A DNA stretch of 40,310 bases. Source: CADEFX01 sp050260355 (GTDB lineage Bacteria; Pseudomonadota; Alphaproteobacteria; Rhizobiales; Hyphomicrobiaceae). The translations under genes and the position numbers were made by a program. The DNA lies in the NCBI GenBank assembly GCA_050260355.1, contig JBLNBZ010000047.1:1-40310 (forward strand), written 5' to 3'. Below, piece by piece: positions 25,604 through 33,536 of the stretch. Below the pieces are notes generated by a model, which had not been told where the DNA came from, did no database searches, and worked only from the letters and a program-made list of their open reading frames with translations. The first letter of the stretch is position 1; every line of letters starts with the position of its first letter.

Positions 25604-26032
25604 ATGACAGGATTGTTGCGCCCGAACGACCTTAAAGAAATCGCCTCCAGCGTCGAAATAGCGAAGATGGAGGAAGAGCGGCGGCTCAAGAAAAAGAGAG
25701 AGCAGCAACAAGCGGACCTGCGCGAGGCCTTCATGGCGCGCGAGATTCACCCCGACGCTGTCAATCGCATCAACAGTGCGGTCCGCAGCGCCGCCGAGAA
25801 GGGCCAGCATCAACTGCAGGTCGTGAGCTTCTCCTGCAAATACTGCAACGACGGAGGCCGAAGCATCAACAACCTCGACCCCGAGTGGCCGAAGTCGCTC
25901 GAGGGCTTCGCCAAGAAAGCTTACGACTTCTTCGAGAAGGAGCTGCGCCCTCTCGGCTTCAAGATGCACGCGGAGATCATCAGCTTCCCCGACGGCATTC
26001 CAGGCGACGCCGCCCTGTTCCTGAAGTGGTGA
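25604..26032 (+). CDS. unknown CxxC protein in acyl-phosphate operon
   Basis: A 142-residue soluble protein I do not recognise. Residues 15-42 form a charged, probable coiled coil (EIAKMEEERRLKKKREQQQADLREAF). Next comes a compact domain with a single CKYC motif (78-81) in VVSFSCKYCNDGGR, then a helix and a final beta-rich stretch ending FPDGIPGDAALFLKW. The CxxC could bind metal or be redox-active. The start is uncertain: ATG 25604 or a GTG nine bases earlier, neither with a strong ribosome site. It sits 42 bases after the DUF3141 gene and 54 before the phosphotransacylase gene, so it is almost surely part of the operon and perhaps a partner of one of its enzymes. Confidence 0.75.
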   Translation: MTGLLRPNDLKEIASSVEIAKMEEERRLKKKREQQQADLREAFMAREIHPDAVNRINSAVRSAAEKGQHQLQVVSFSCKYCNDGGRSINNLDPEWPKSLEGFAKKAYDFFEKELRPLGFKMHAEIISFPDGIPGDAALFLKW

Positions 26033-26086
26033 GGAGAGGGAGATATCGACGCGACGTAACGCGTGTTTGCGAGGAGGTCTACTGCC

Positions 26087-27049
26087 ATGCCGAGAAAGGC
26101 CATGATCTCCGAGGATCGCGAGCACGCGAAATACGAGCGCCTCACGGCCGCGACCAAGGGCATGCAGCGCCTCGCGACGGCGGTTGCGTATCCCTGCGAC
26201 GAGAGCTCGCTCAGGGGAGCGCTGGAGGCGGCCGAGGCAGGCTTCATTGCCCCAATTCTGGTAGGCCCCCAGGACAAGATCGGCAGCCTTGCCCAGTCGC
26301 TCAATCTCGACATCAGCGCCGCACGTATCGTCGATGCCCCGGACAGCCAGGCAGCGGCGGAGAAAGCAGTGGCGATCGTCCGCGCAGGCGAAGCCGAGCT
26401 GCTGATGAAGGGAAGCTTGCATTCCGACGAGCTGCTGGCAGCGGTCACCAGGCGAGACACGGGGCTCCGCACCGGGCGACGCATCAGCCACGTCTTTGTG
26501 ATGGATGTTCCGACCCATGCGCAGACGTTGTTCATTACTGATGCTGCGGTGAACATAGCACCTGATCTCATCGCAAAGCGCGACATCATCCAGAACGCCA
26601 TCGACCTGTACGCCGGGTTGGGGCTGGGCACACCGAAGGTGGCAATCTTGTCGGCGGTCGAAACGATAAACCCCAGCATTCCTTCGACTATCGAAGCAGC
26701 AGCACTCTGCAAGATGGCGGAGCGCGGCCAGATCACCGGTGGAGAGCTGGATGGCCCGCTCGCTTTCGACAATGCGATCAGCCCCGAGGCGGCGCGCATC
26801 AAAGGCATCAAGTCAGCGGTGGCCGGTCATGCCCAGATCCTGGTCGTGCCAGACCTCGAGGCGGGCAACATGCTCGCCAAGAACCTGACATTTCTGGCGG
26901 GCGCCGATGCGGCGGGCATTGTGCTCGGGGCGCGCGTGCCCATCATCCTCACCTCGCGAGCCGACAACGTGCGCACGCGCATGGCGTCCTGCGCCGTGGC
27001 TATGCTGCTCGCTCATAGCCGTAGGGCAAGAGAGCCGATCCGGGCCTAG
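26087..27049 (+). CDS. phosphate acetyl/butyryltransferase
   Basis: A 320-residue single-domain phosphotransacylase of the PTA/PTB family, which swaps CoA for phosphate on short acyl groups (acyl-CoA + Pi = acyl-phosphate + CoA). Seen features are the N-terminal AVAYPCDESSLRGALEAAEAGFIAPILVG, a central HVFVMDVPTHAQTLFITDAAVNIAPDLIAKRDIIQNAID, and KVAILSAVETINPSIPSTIEAAALCKMAERGQITGGELDGPLAFDNAIS. Relatives in this operon type often carry an N-terminal MaoC-like enoyl-CoA hydratase domain; here that domain is absent. A textbook AGGAGG lies 8 bases before the ATG at 26087, which decides the start against an upstream GTG. The acetate kinase gene starts 2 bases after its stop. Confidence 0.92.
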   Translation: MPRKAMISEDREHAKYERLTAATKGMQRLATAVAYPCDESSLRGALEAAEAGFIAPILVGPQDKIGSLAQSLNLDISAARIVDAPDSQAAAEKAVAIVRAGEAELLMKGSLHSDELLAAVTRRDTGLRTGRRISHVFVMDVPTHAQTLFITDAAVNIAPDLIAKRDIIQNAIDLYAGLGLGTPKVAILSAVETINPSIPSTIEAAALCKMAERGQITGGELDGPLAFDNAISPEAARIKGIKSAVAGHAQILVVPDLEAGNMLAKNLTFLAGADAAGIVLGARVPIILTSRADNVRTRMASCAVAMLLAHSRRAREPIRA

Positions 27050-27051
27050 CA

Positions 27052-28260
27052 ATGCATGAGACCATCCTTGTGATCAACGCGGGCAGCTCGAGCATCAAGT
27101 TCCAGCTGTTTGCCGTCGCAGCTCATGGTCGGCTCGAGCGTCGCATGAAAGGGCAGATGGAGGGCATCGGTGCTCAGCCCCACCTGGCGGCCAGAGATGT
27201 CGAGGGACACAAGCTCGTCGATGAAAGCCATTCCGCGGCGGACGTGAACGATGTGCCCGCGGCGCTCGGCAAGGTCATTGCGTTTCTGCGAGAGCAGATC
27301 GGCGGCAAACTGCCGACCGCGGTTGGCCACCGCGTCGTGCACGGCGGCCCCGATTACAGCGAGCCGACCATCATCAGTGCCGCGGTCGTCGACAGGCTCG
27401 AGCGTTTCGTGGCGCTCGCGCCACTCCATCAGCCCAACAACCTGGGTCCAATCCGCGCGATCTTGGAGAAGCAGCCACAGCTGCTGCAGGTTGCCTGCTT
27501 CGATACGGCTTTTCACAGAGGCCATCCTCAAGTCGCCGATCGCTTCGCTATCCCGGAGCAGCTGTATCAGGAAGGGGTGCGGCGGTACGGCTTTCACGGG
27601 CTATCCTACGAGTACATCGCCAAGCGCCTGGGCGAGATCGCACCGGAAATCCGCAAGGGCCGTGTCGTGGCCGCTCATCTCGGCAGCGGCGCGTCCATGT
27701 GCGCCATCGCTGCGGGCAAGAGTATCGAAAGCACCATGGGCTTCACCGCGCTCGATGGTCTGCCGATGGGCACGCGGCCGGGGCAACTGGATGCTGGCGT
27801 CGTGCTTTACCTCATGAGCGAGAAGCACATGAGCGCCAAAGACATCGAGCGCTTCCTCTACAACGAGTGCGGTCTCAAGGGCCTGTCCGGCATCAGCAAC
27901 GATGTGCGCGTGCTGCTGGCGAGCCCGAATCCGCGGGCCAAGCTGGCGCTCGATTGCTTCACCTATCGGATCGCCCTCTTCGCGGGAATGCTGGCGACCG
28001 CAATGGGCGGCATCGACGGCTTCGTGTTCACCGCAGGCATCGGGGAGAACGCGCTGGCCATTCGCGAAGCCGTTGTGCGGCGCCTCGCATGGCTCGGCCT
28101 CAAGCTCGACGCGGCCGCCAATGCCAGGGGTGAGCTGCTGATCTCGCGCAAGCAGTCGCGCGTTCCCTGCTTCGTCATTCCGACCGACGAAGAGCTGATG
28201 ATTGCCACCCACACATTGCGTGCTTTGCGTGCGCACGCGTCACAGGAGAAACGAGCATGA
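27052..28260 (+). CDS. ackA: acetate/propionate/butyrate kinase
   Basis: A 402-residue acetokinase, normal length, making ATP from ADP and an acyl-phosphate (acetyl, propionyl or butyryl). Conserved elements: INAGSSSIKF (8-17), catalytic Arg94 in HRVVHGG, Asp151 in FDTAFH, His182 in YGFHGLSYEY, Arg242 in MGTRPGQLD, HLGSGASMCAI and the C-terminal TAGIGENALAIRE. It follows the phosphotransacylase with a 2-base gap and its last codon overlaps the start of fabI (ATGA). The tight spacing and pairing with phosphotransacylase indicate the substrate-level phosphorylation route. Chain-length preference cannot be read from sequence. Confidence 0.95.
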   Translation: MHETILVINAGSSSIKFQLFAVAAHGRLERRMKGQMEGIGAQPHLAARDVEGHKLVDESHSAADVNDVPAALGKVIAFLREQIGGKLPTAVGHRVVHGGPDYSEPTIISAAVVDRLERFVALAPLHQPNNLGPIRAILEKQPQLLQVACFDTAFHRGHPQVADRFAIPEQLYQEGVRRYGFHGLSYEYIAKRLGEIAPEIRKGRVVAAHLGSGASMCAIAAGKSIESTMGFTALDGLPMGTRPGQLDAGVVLYLMSEKHMSAKDIERFLYNECGLKGLSGISNDVRVLLASPNPRAKLALDCFTYRIALFAGMLATAMGGIDGFVFTAGIGENALAIREAVVRRLAWLGLKLDAAANARGELLISRKQSRVPCFVIPTDEELMIATHTLRALRAHASQEKRA

Positions 28261-29039
28261 TGGATCTCTCCGCACTCGCGCTCCTCAAGGGAAAGAAGGC
28301 GCTCGTAACAGGCATCGCCAACGATCAATCGATCGCCTGGGGTTGCGCCAAGGCGTTTCGCGCGTTCGGGGCAGACGTTGCTGTCACCTACCTCAACGAC
28401 AAGTCGAAGCCCTACGTGGAGCCGCTGGCCAAGGAGATCGAATCGCAGATCTTCGTGCCGTTGGACCTCCAGCGCGAGGGCCAGCTCGAGGCCGTGTTCG
28501 ACAAAATCGAGAAGACGTGGGGAAGGCTGGACCTATGCCTGCATTCGATCGCCTTTGCGCCCAAGGAGGATTTGCAGGGCCGCGTCGTCGACTGCTCGAG
28601 GAACGGGTTCCTTCAAGCCATGGACATCTCATGCTGGTCGTTCATCCGCATGGCGAAGCTGGCTGAGCCGCTGATGAAGGACGGCGGCGCCCTTTTCACG
28701 ATGACCTATTACGGCTCGCAGATGGTGGTCCAGCACTACAACATCATGGGACCCGTAAAGGCCGCGCTGGAAGCGGCGACGCGCTATATGGCGGCCGAGC
28801 TGGGCCCCAAGGGGATCAGGGTGCACGCGATCTCTCCGGGACCTTTGAAGACCCGCGCCGCCTCCGGGATCACCGCCTTCGACGAGCTCCTGCACAAGGC
28901 ACAGTCGAAAGCGCCGGCGCGCAGCCTCGTCTCCATCGACGACGTCGGGGTTGCCGTTGCCTTCCTCGGCATGAACGGAGCCAAGCTGATCACCGGAGAG
29001 ACGCTTTACGTCGACGGCGGCTACCACATTGTCGATTGA
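28257..29039 (+). CDS. fabI: enoyl-acyl carrier protein reductase, FabI type, second-copy-like
   Basis: A 260-residue NADH-dependent enoyl reductase of the short-chain dehydrogenase family. The FabI active site Tyr151, Tyr161, Lys168 (Y-x9-Y-x6-K in YYGSQMVVQHYNIMGPVK) matches E. coli Tyr146, Tyr156, Lys163. The cofactor site is VTGIANDQSIAWG (17-29). Where E. coli has HSIGFAP (Gly93), this protein has HSIAFAP (Ala99), a change at a position known to affect triclosan binding in E. coli; it is common in secondary alphaproteobacterial FabI copies as I recall. ATGA overlap with ackA gives translational coupling, so it likely reduces enoyl thioesters for this pathway rather than serving only membrane lipid synthesis. 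Confidence 0.92.
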   Translation: MMDLSALALLKGKKALVTGIANDQSIAWGCAKAFRAFGADVAVTYLNDKSKPYVEPLAKEIESQIFVPLDLQREGQLEAVFDKIEKTWGRLDLCLHSIAFAPKEDLQGRVVDCSRNGFLQAMDISCWSFIRMAKLAEPLMKDGGALFTMTYYGSQMVVQHYNIMGPVKAALEAATRYMAAELGPKGIRVHAISPGPLKTRAASGITAFDELLHKAQSKAPARSLVSIDDVGVAVAFLGMNGAKLITGETLYVDGGYHIVD

Positions 29040-29070
29040 TCAGATGGCATTTCGGGTGCGCTCACACACT

Positions 29071-29090
29071 GCAAGGCACGTGGGCTTTGC
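29071..29090. terminator. weak hairpin between convergent fabI and AI-2E genes
   Basis: GCAAGGC-acgtgg-GCTTTGC gives seven pairs including one G-U, midway between two convergent stop codons. No T-run follows on either strand, so it is only a possible bidirectional terminator. Confidence 0.3.
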
Positions 29091-29105
29091 TTGCTGGAAT
29101 GGCGA

Positions 29106-30203
29106 CTAGGTAAGGTCTGCTTTGTTTCTATCCAGGAAATCGTCTCCATGGGCCCAGGCCACGATTACGGTCCAAGCGACGGAGAGAACAATAGGTCCGA
29201 AGAACAGCCCGACAAGCCCGTAGGCAATCGTGCCGCCGATGACACCGACGATGATCACCGGCATCGGCGTGCTCAGGCCTCGAGCCATCACGAGTGGCCT
29301 CAACACGTTGTCCACGAGACCGACGGGGATCATATACGCCGTGAAGAGCAGGGCATGAACGGGTTCCATCGTCATCCAGCTCCAGACGACGATTGGCAAG
29401 AACAGCAACGCCGGTCCAATTTGGATTATGCCCAACACAAGAGCGACGAAGGCGAGCACGCCGGCAGCGGGAATGCCTGCAACCAAAAAGCCCGCCCCAG
29501 CAAGAAGCGCCTGCAATATGGAGATACCCACAACACCCCGCGCTACATTGCGTATGGTTGAGCCCGCGAGTTGCACCAACTCCTTGCCGCGGTGACTAAG
29601 CACGCGACTGAGAAAGGTGCTGAGAGCATCGACAATTGGTGATGCTCGAGTGAACAGGAATCCAGCAACCACGATCGAGACGAGCAGCTCGAGCAGACTG
29701 AATAGGGTACCCTGCGCGAAGCTCAGTAGCTTGATGCCTAGTGGTTTGAACGATGGCATCACCTCGGTCAGCGCATTCATCATATTGGTAGCGGCGAGGG
29801 TCCACAGCTCGTGCAAGCGCTCGCCGATAAGAGGCCAGCCCCTTACAGAATCTGGAGGCAGGGGAATTGCCAGTTGCTCGGTATGAAAATCCGCTACGAG
29901 GGAGCGGATGCCGCTGATCATGCCTAGGCCGAGCCACGTGATAGGGCCAACGACAATGAACAAGCACAGCAAGGTCACGACTGTCGCGGCCAGACGAGGC
30001 CTCAGGCGTGCGGCCAACCAGTCGAACATGGGGTACAATGCAACTGCGATTATGGCGCTCCACAATCCGATCGTCAGTAACGGAGCAAGGACACCAAACG
30101 ACCAGTATCCGAGGAGGCCGACAAATCCCAGGCGGATCGCAAAGTCCACCGTTGGGGTGCTGAGCGCTGTTCGGGTCGGGTCCTGATCGCCGCCGGTAGT
30201 CAT
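29106..30203 (-). CDS. AI-2E family transporter (PF01594-type permease)
   Basis: A 365-residue polytopic membrane protein of the AI-2E/UPF0118 family. About eight hydrophobic helices are visible: two near the N-terminus, a central extramembrane part (about 95-160), then helices including GVVGISILQALLAGAGFLVAGIP, LVLGIIQIGPALLFLPIVVW and the conserved C-terminal GLVDNVLRPLVMARGLSTPMPVIIVGVIGGTIAYGLVGLFFGPIVL. Members include TqsA and Na+/H+ antiporters; autoinducer export is not implied. The start is either ATG 30203 or a GTG twelve bases upstream; neither has a clear ribosome site. It is convergent with fabI, so it is not part of that operon. Confidence 0.9.
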   Translation of the reverse strand: MTTGGDQDPTRTALSTPTVDFAIRLGFVGLLGYWSFGVLAPLLTIGLWSAIIAVALYPMFDWLAARLRPRLAATVVTLLCLFIVVGPITWLGLGMISGIRSLVADFHTEQLAIPLPPDSVRGWPLIGERLHELWTLAATNMMNALTEVMPSFKPLGIKLLSFAQGTLFSLLELLVSIVVAGFLFTRASPIVDALSTFLSRVLSHRGKELVQLAGSTIRNVARGVVGISILQALLAGAGFLVAGIPAAGVLAFVALVLGIIQIGPALLFLPIVVWSWMTMEPVHALLFTAYMIPVGLVDNVLRPLVMARGLSTPMPVIIVGVIGGTIAYGLVGLFFGPIVLSVAWTVIVAWAHGDDFLDRNKADLT

Positions 30204-30215
30204 CTTGTTGAACAC

Positions 30216-30584
30216 ACCGCCGCAGTCTCTGAATCAACTTCGCAGCGGCACGCATACGAGCATCAGACTGACTCGGTCCGTGGGCCCAAGCGCGCGCATT
30301 TCAATCGTCCGACCATCACGCAACCGTTCGATGGTTGAAAACTTCGCAGCTTCCATCGGTGGCCCCGGTTCTGGGCTAGGGGGTGGACGCCGTCTCATTA
30401 TAATAGCGGAATCCAGCGTCCAGGGCTCAGCAGCATCAGCGGCAACTCGCGAGCACGAGAGAGCACTCTTGCATGCAGAAAGGGTTCTACACCCTGAGAG
30501 CTAAGGGTTTAGCCCGATTGTTGTCGGCAAGTTTTGGTGCGCCGTAGAGATTCGTGAAAAGCGTCAGAAGACGACGGAAAGTAA
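30216..30584. other. intergenic region upstream of AI-2E gene
   Basis: This stretch is more AT-rich in places. It includes ATTATAAT (30397-30404), a TATAAT-like -10 on both strands, but without a good -35 partner. Around 30480-30515 small inverted motifs occur (AGGGT-tct-ACACCCT, then GGGTTTAGCCC). No gene is seen. Confidence 0.4.
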
Positions 30585-30829
30585 GCGGCCACCAGGTCGA
30601 CGCGGTACAGGCACATTCTCATTGCTACTGATGGCTCAAAATCGGCAGAGAAAGCAGTCACTGCCGATCTAGAGCTGGCCAAGGCTTCTTGCAGGCAGGC
30701 AAGAGCCGAGGCTGTGATTTGATCATCATGGCCTCATCCAGCTCGCGCGGCCTTGAACGTGTGCTTCTTGGCAGTCAAGCAACGCGTGTGCTGACCCACA
30801 GCCCGGTGCCCGTGCTCATCTGCAAATAG
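30585..30829 (+). pseudogene. universal stress protein (UspA) remnant with internal deletion
   Basis: One frame from 30606 reads YRHILIATDGSKSAEKAV, the classic beta-1/ATP-loop start of universal stress proteins. A different frame from 30713 reads CDLIIMASSSSRGLERVLLGSQATRVLTHSPVPVLICK and stops at 30829, which is the classic C-terminus with the G-S-x-A-T-x-V-L ATP-binding motif. About 60-70 residues of the middle of a normal 140-150 residue protein are missing, the two ends are out of frame, and an in-frame stop at 30582 leaves no start codon. It is therefore a decayed gene. Universal stress proteins often accompany fermentative or low-oxygen gene sets like the neighbouring operon. Confidence 0.82.
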
Positions 30830-30885
30830 GCGCGAACTCAGGCTCGTCGGGTAGTGGCGAGCGAGCGATAGCAGGTTCCGCAGAC

Positions 30886-31533
30886 ATGAAGACGATTTCG
30901 GTCCAAGACGCCATCGCCCTCATCCCCGACGGCTCGAGTCTCATGATCGGCGGCTTCATGGGCGTCGGCACTCCGGAACGACTTGTCGAAGAGCTCGTGC
31001 GTCAAGGCAAGCGTGATCTGGTTGTCATTGCGAACGACACCGCGGTGCCCGGCAAGGGTATCGGGAGGCTCGTGAGCGCGGGTCTAGTAGCAAAGACGGT
31101 CGCGAGCCACATCGGTCTCAATCCCCAAACCCAAGAGCAGATGCTTGCGGGGAAGATGGCTGTCGATCTGGTGCCACAAGGCACGCTCATTGAACGCATC
31201 CGCGCAGGCGGCGTCGGGCTCGGTGGTGTTCTCACGCGGACCGGCGTTGGAACTGTTGTCGAGGACGGAAAACGGAAGATCGAAATCGACGGCAAGTCCT
31301 ACCTCTTGGAAACCGCTTTGCGAGCCGACTTCGCGCTGGTGCACTCGTTCCTGGCCGACTACACCGGCAACCTGTCGTATGCCCTCACGGCGCGCAATTT
31401 CAATCCGATCATTGCAATGGCAGCAGACACAGTCATCGCAACAGCGGACCATATCGTGCCGGTCGGCGTGATCGCGCCCGATCACGTGGTCACACCCGCC
31501 ACGCTGATAGACTACCTCGTCGCCAATAGGTGA
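30886..31533 (+). CDS. atoD: acetate CoA-transferase alpha subunit (AtoD-like)
   Basis: A 215-residue class I CoA-transferase subunit very similar in pattern to E. coli AtoD: GGFMGVGTPERLVEELV near residue 22, LVVIANDTAVPGKGIGRL, ASHIGLNPQTQEQM, LVPQGTLIERIRAGGVGLGG, GVGTVVEDGK and LTARNFNPIIAMAADTVI. With AtoA it moves CoA between acetate or acetyl-CoA and acetoacetate or short fatty acids. Its stop lies 5 bases before the likely ATG of the beta subunit. The ribosome site is weak. It lies downstream of the acyl-phosphate operon but is separated from it by the oppositely oriented permease and the UspA remnant, so it is transcribed independently. Confidence 0.93.
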   Translation: MKTISVQDAIALIPDGSSLMIGGFMGVGTPERLVEELVRQGKRDLVVIANDTAVPGKGIGRLVSAGLVAKTVASHIGLNPQTQEQMLAGKMAVDLVPQGTLIERIRAGGVGLGGVLTRTGVGTVVEDGKRKIEIDGKSYLLETALRADFALVHSFLADYTGNLSYALTARNFNPIIAMAADTVIATADHIVPVGVIAPDHVVTPATLIDYLVANR

Positions 31534-31538
31534 GCCCC

Positions 31539-32189
31539 ATGGACGCTCAGACCATCATCGCCAAGCGCATTGCGCGTGAGCTGCAGTCTGGAATGCTTGT
31601 CAATCTTGGCATTGGCATTCCAACGCTGGTGGCAAACTACCTGCCTGATGGCGTGACGGTCTTCTTCCAATCCGAGAACGGTTTGATCGGCACTGGCCCC
31701 ATACCGGAAGAGGGCATGGGCCATCCCACTCTCACCGACGCAGGTGGAAAGCCTGTCAGTGCATTGCCTGGGGCGTGCACGTTCGATAGCGCGATGTCCT
31801 TTGGACTGATCCGCGGAGGGCATCTCGATATGACGGTGCTCGGAGGCCTTCAGGTCGATGCACATGGGCGTCTCGCCAACTGGATGATCCCCGGCAAGAT
31901 GATTCCGGGAATGGGAGGTGCGATGGATCTCGTGACAGGCGCCAAGCGGGTGATCGTCGCTATGCAACACACTGCAAAGGGCAAGCCGAAGATCGTCAAG
32001 ACATGCACGCTTCCGCTGACCTCGATAAGATCGGTAGACCTGGTTGTCACGGAGTTGGCGGTGATCGGCTTCGCGAATGGTCGAGGCACCCTTTTGGAAA
32101 CCGCGCCCGGTGTATCGAGAAGGCAGGTTATCGAAGCCACCGACGCGGAGCTTTCCGCACCGGAGGAGGTGCCGGAAATGAGGATGTGA
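31539..32189 (+). CDS. atoA: acetate CoA-transferase beta subunit (AtoA-like)
   Basis: A 216-residue class I CoA-transferase beta subunit. The catalytic glutamate that carries the CoA thioester is Glu46 in FFQSENGLIGTGP. Other AtoA-like stretches are LVNLGIGIPTLVANYLPDG, LPGACTFDSAMSFGLIRGGHLDMTVLGGLQVD and NWMIPGKMIPGMGGAMDLVTGAKRVIVAM. The ATG at 31539 is preferred because AGGTGAG lies just upstream; a GTG nine bases earlier overlaps the atoD stop. The pair forms the complete alpha/beta enzyme, placing acetoacetate or butyrate activation near the polyhydroxybutyrate-like operon. Confidence 0.94.
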   Translation: MDAQTIIAKRIARELQSGMLVNLGIGIPTLVANYLPDGVTVFFQSENGLIGTGPIPEEGMGHPTLTDAGGKPVSALPGACTFDSAMSFGLIRGGHLDMTVLGGLQVDAHGRLANWMIPGKMIPGMGGAMDLVTGAKRVIVAMQHTAKGKPKIVKTCTLPLTSIRSVDLVVTELAVIGFANGRGTLLETAPGVSRRQVIEATDAELSAPEEVPEMRM

Positions 32190-32225
32190 GCGACCTGCTG
32201 GCGTTCCCGTGCGAGAATGCTCGCC

Positions 32226-32257
32226 GCTCCGCGCATGCAACGAGGAAAGCGCGGGGC
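32226..32257. terminator. possible bidirectional terminator after atoA
   Basis: GCTCCGCGC and GCGCGGGGC pair over nine positions (one G-U) around a 14-base loop. The site lies between the convergent atoA and MFS stop codons. There is no T-run, hence low confidence. Confidence 0.35.
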
Positions 32258-32294
32258 TATCAGGGGATGATGCCTGCGATCAACATGAGTGCGC

Positions 32295-33536
32295 TCATCG
32301 AGGGATCAGCCTCATCGACGCCAACGTGAGCAGGTTCCCGATCCCCATCAGGCCGGCAAGCGCAAAGGCCAGCGTGTAGCTCAGGTAGGTGTCGAACAGC
32401 ACTCCGCCCGCGTAGCCTCCGACCCCCATGCCGAACCAGGCAATCATCATGGTCAGCCCGAGCGCGCCGCCGAAGCGGTGGGCCGGAACAGCCTCCTTGA
32501 TGCAGAGAATGAGGCACGTCATGTTCCCCGCGAAGCCGAACCCGAACACCGCGGAGAGCGCAATCAGCGACGCGCCGTCGCCGAGCAACGGGTAACCCAC
32601 CACACAAACAGTCTGGATCGCGGATGCCAGCGCATAGCTCGGCAGGTAGCCGATGCGATCGGCAATGAAGCCGAAGCAGACACGCCCAATCGTGCCAAAG
32701 AGCATGGCGACCAGAAGGCTGGTGGCGCCCATCGCAGGCGAGCCACAGACCGCACCGACGAAGCTCGCCATGTGCACGAGGGGAACGCCCATGCACGCGC
32801 AACAGAGGAAGGCGGCGAGCGACAAGGCGGCCACGCGCAGTCGCTCACCTTTCGAGCGGCCCGCGGCGAGCCGTGCCGCGGCGGCGCTTTCGGCGCCTGC
32901 GCCATCGGGGCGCGTGACACGCGGAAGGGTCGATCCAAGCGCTATCAGCGTGCCGATCGCCAGGCTGAGAAAGGAGAGGCGCCATCCGAGCCTGTCGATC
33001 AGAAAGCTCGCCAGAAACGGTATCACGCCCTGCCCGAGCGCGCCGCCCGCAGTGACGATGCCTACAGCCATGCCTCGGCTGCGGTCGAACCATTCGCTTG
33101 TTGCCGTCACGACCGGCGCATACAAAACCGCAAATCCGAACCCGCCGAGGACAAGGTTGGCCAGATGGAATTGCCAGAGGGATTGGACAAGGGTCATCGC
33201 CAGAAGCGACACGACGATCCCTGCGCTGCCGACCATCAGCAGGGCATGTATGTCGAGGCGGTCGGATACGCGGCCCCATATGTATCCGCCGAGCGCCATT
33301 CCGATGGTGGCGGCGGCGTAGCCGAGGCTCACCTCCGCGCGAGTCCACCCGAGCTCCGCCTCCAGCGGGCGAATGAAAACCGACGTCAGCCCGAGGCAGC
33401 CAAATCCGAGCGCCATCGCGGTGGTGGAGCCTATGACGACATGTATGCGGCGCCACCACAAATCGATATCGGCCCGCGATTGCGAAGCCGCAGTGGCGCC
33501 GTGCTGCAGGTCTGCAGCATCCGAGAAAGAGCTCAT
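32295..33536 (-). CDS. MFS transporter, monocarboxylate/oxalate-formate antiporter-like
   Basis: A 413-residue twelve-helix carrier. Near the N-terminus LGFGCLGLTSVFIRPLEAELGWTRAEVSLGYAAATIGMALGGYIWGRVSDR is the style of the oxalate/formate antiporter and monocarboxylate branch: a long first periplasmic loop with W-(T/S)-R followed by the G-x-(V/L)-x-D-R motif. The second half repeats with GRVCFGFIADRIGYLP. It probably moves a small organic acid across the inner membrane. The ribosome site before ATG 33536 is weak. Its position beside atoDA (convergent) and the winged-helix/TPR regulator (same strand) may be functional, but the substrate is unknown. Confidence 0.88.
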   Translation of the reverse strand: MSSFSDAADLQHGATAASQSRADIDLWWRRIHVVIGSTTAMALGFGCLGLTSVFIRPLEAELGWTRAEVSLGYAAATIGMALGGYIWGRVSDRLDIHALLMVGSAGIVVSLLAMTLVQSLWQFHLANLVLGGFGFAVLYAPVVTATSEWFDRSRGMAVGIVTAGGALGQGVIPFLASFLIDRLGWRLSFLSLAIGTLIALGSTLPRVTRPDGAGAESAAAARLAAGRSKGERLRVAALSLAAFLCCACMGVPLVHMASFVGAVCGSPAMGATSLLVAMLFGTIGRVCFGFIADRIGYLPSYALASAIQTVCVVGYPLLGDGASLIALSAVFGFGFAGNMTCLILCIKEAVPAHRFGGALGLTMMIAWFGMGVGGYAGGVLFDTYLSYTLAFALAGLMGIGNLLTLASMRLIPR

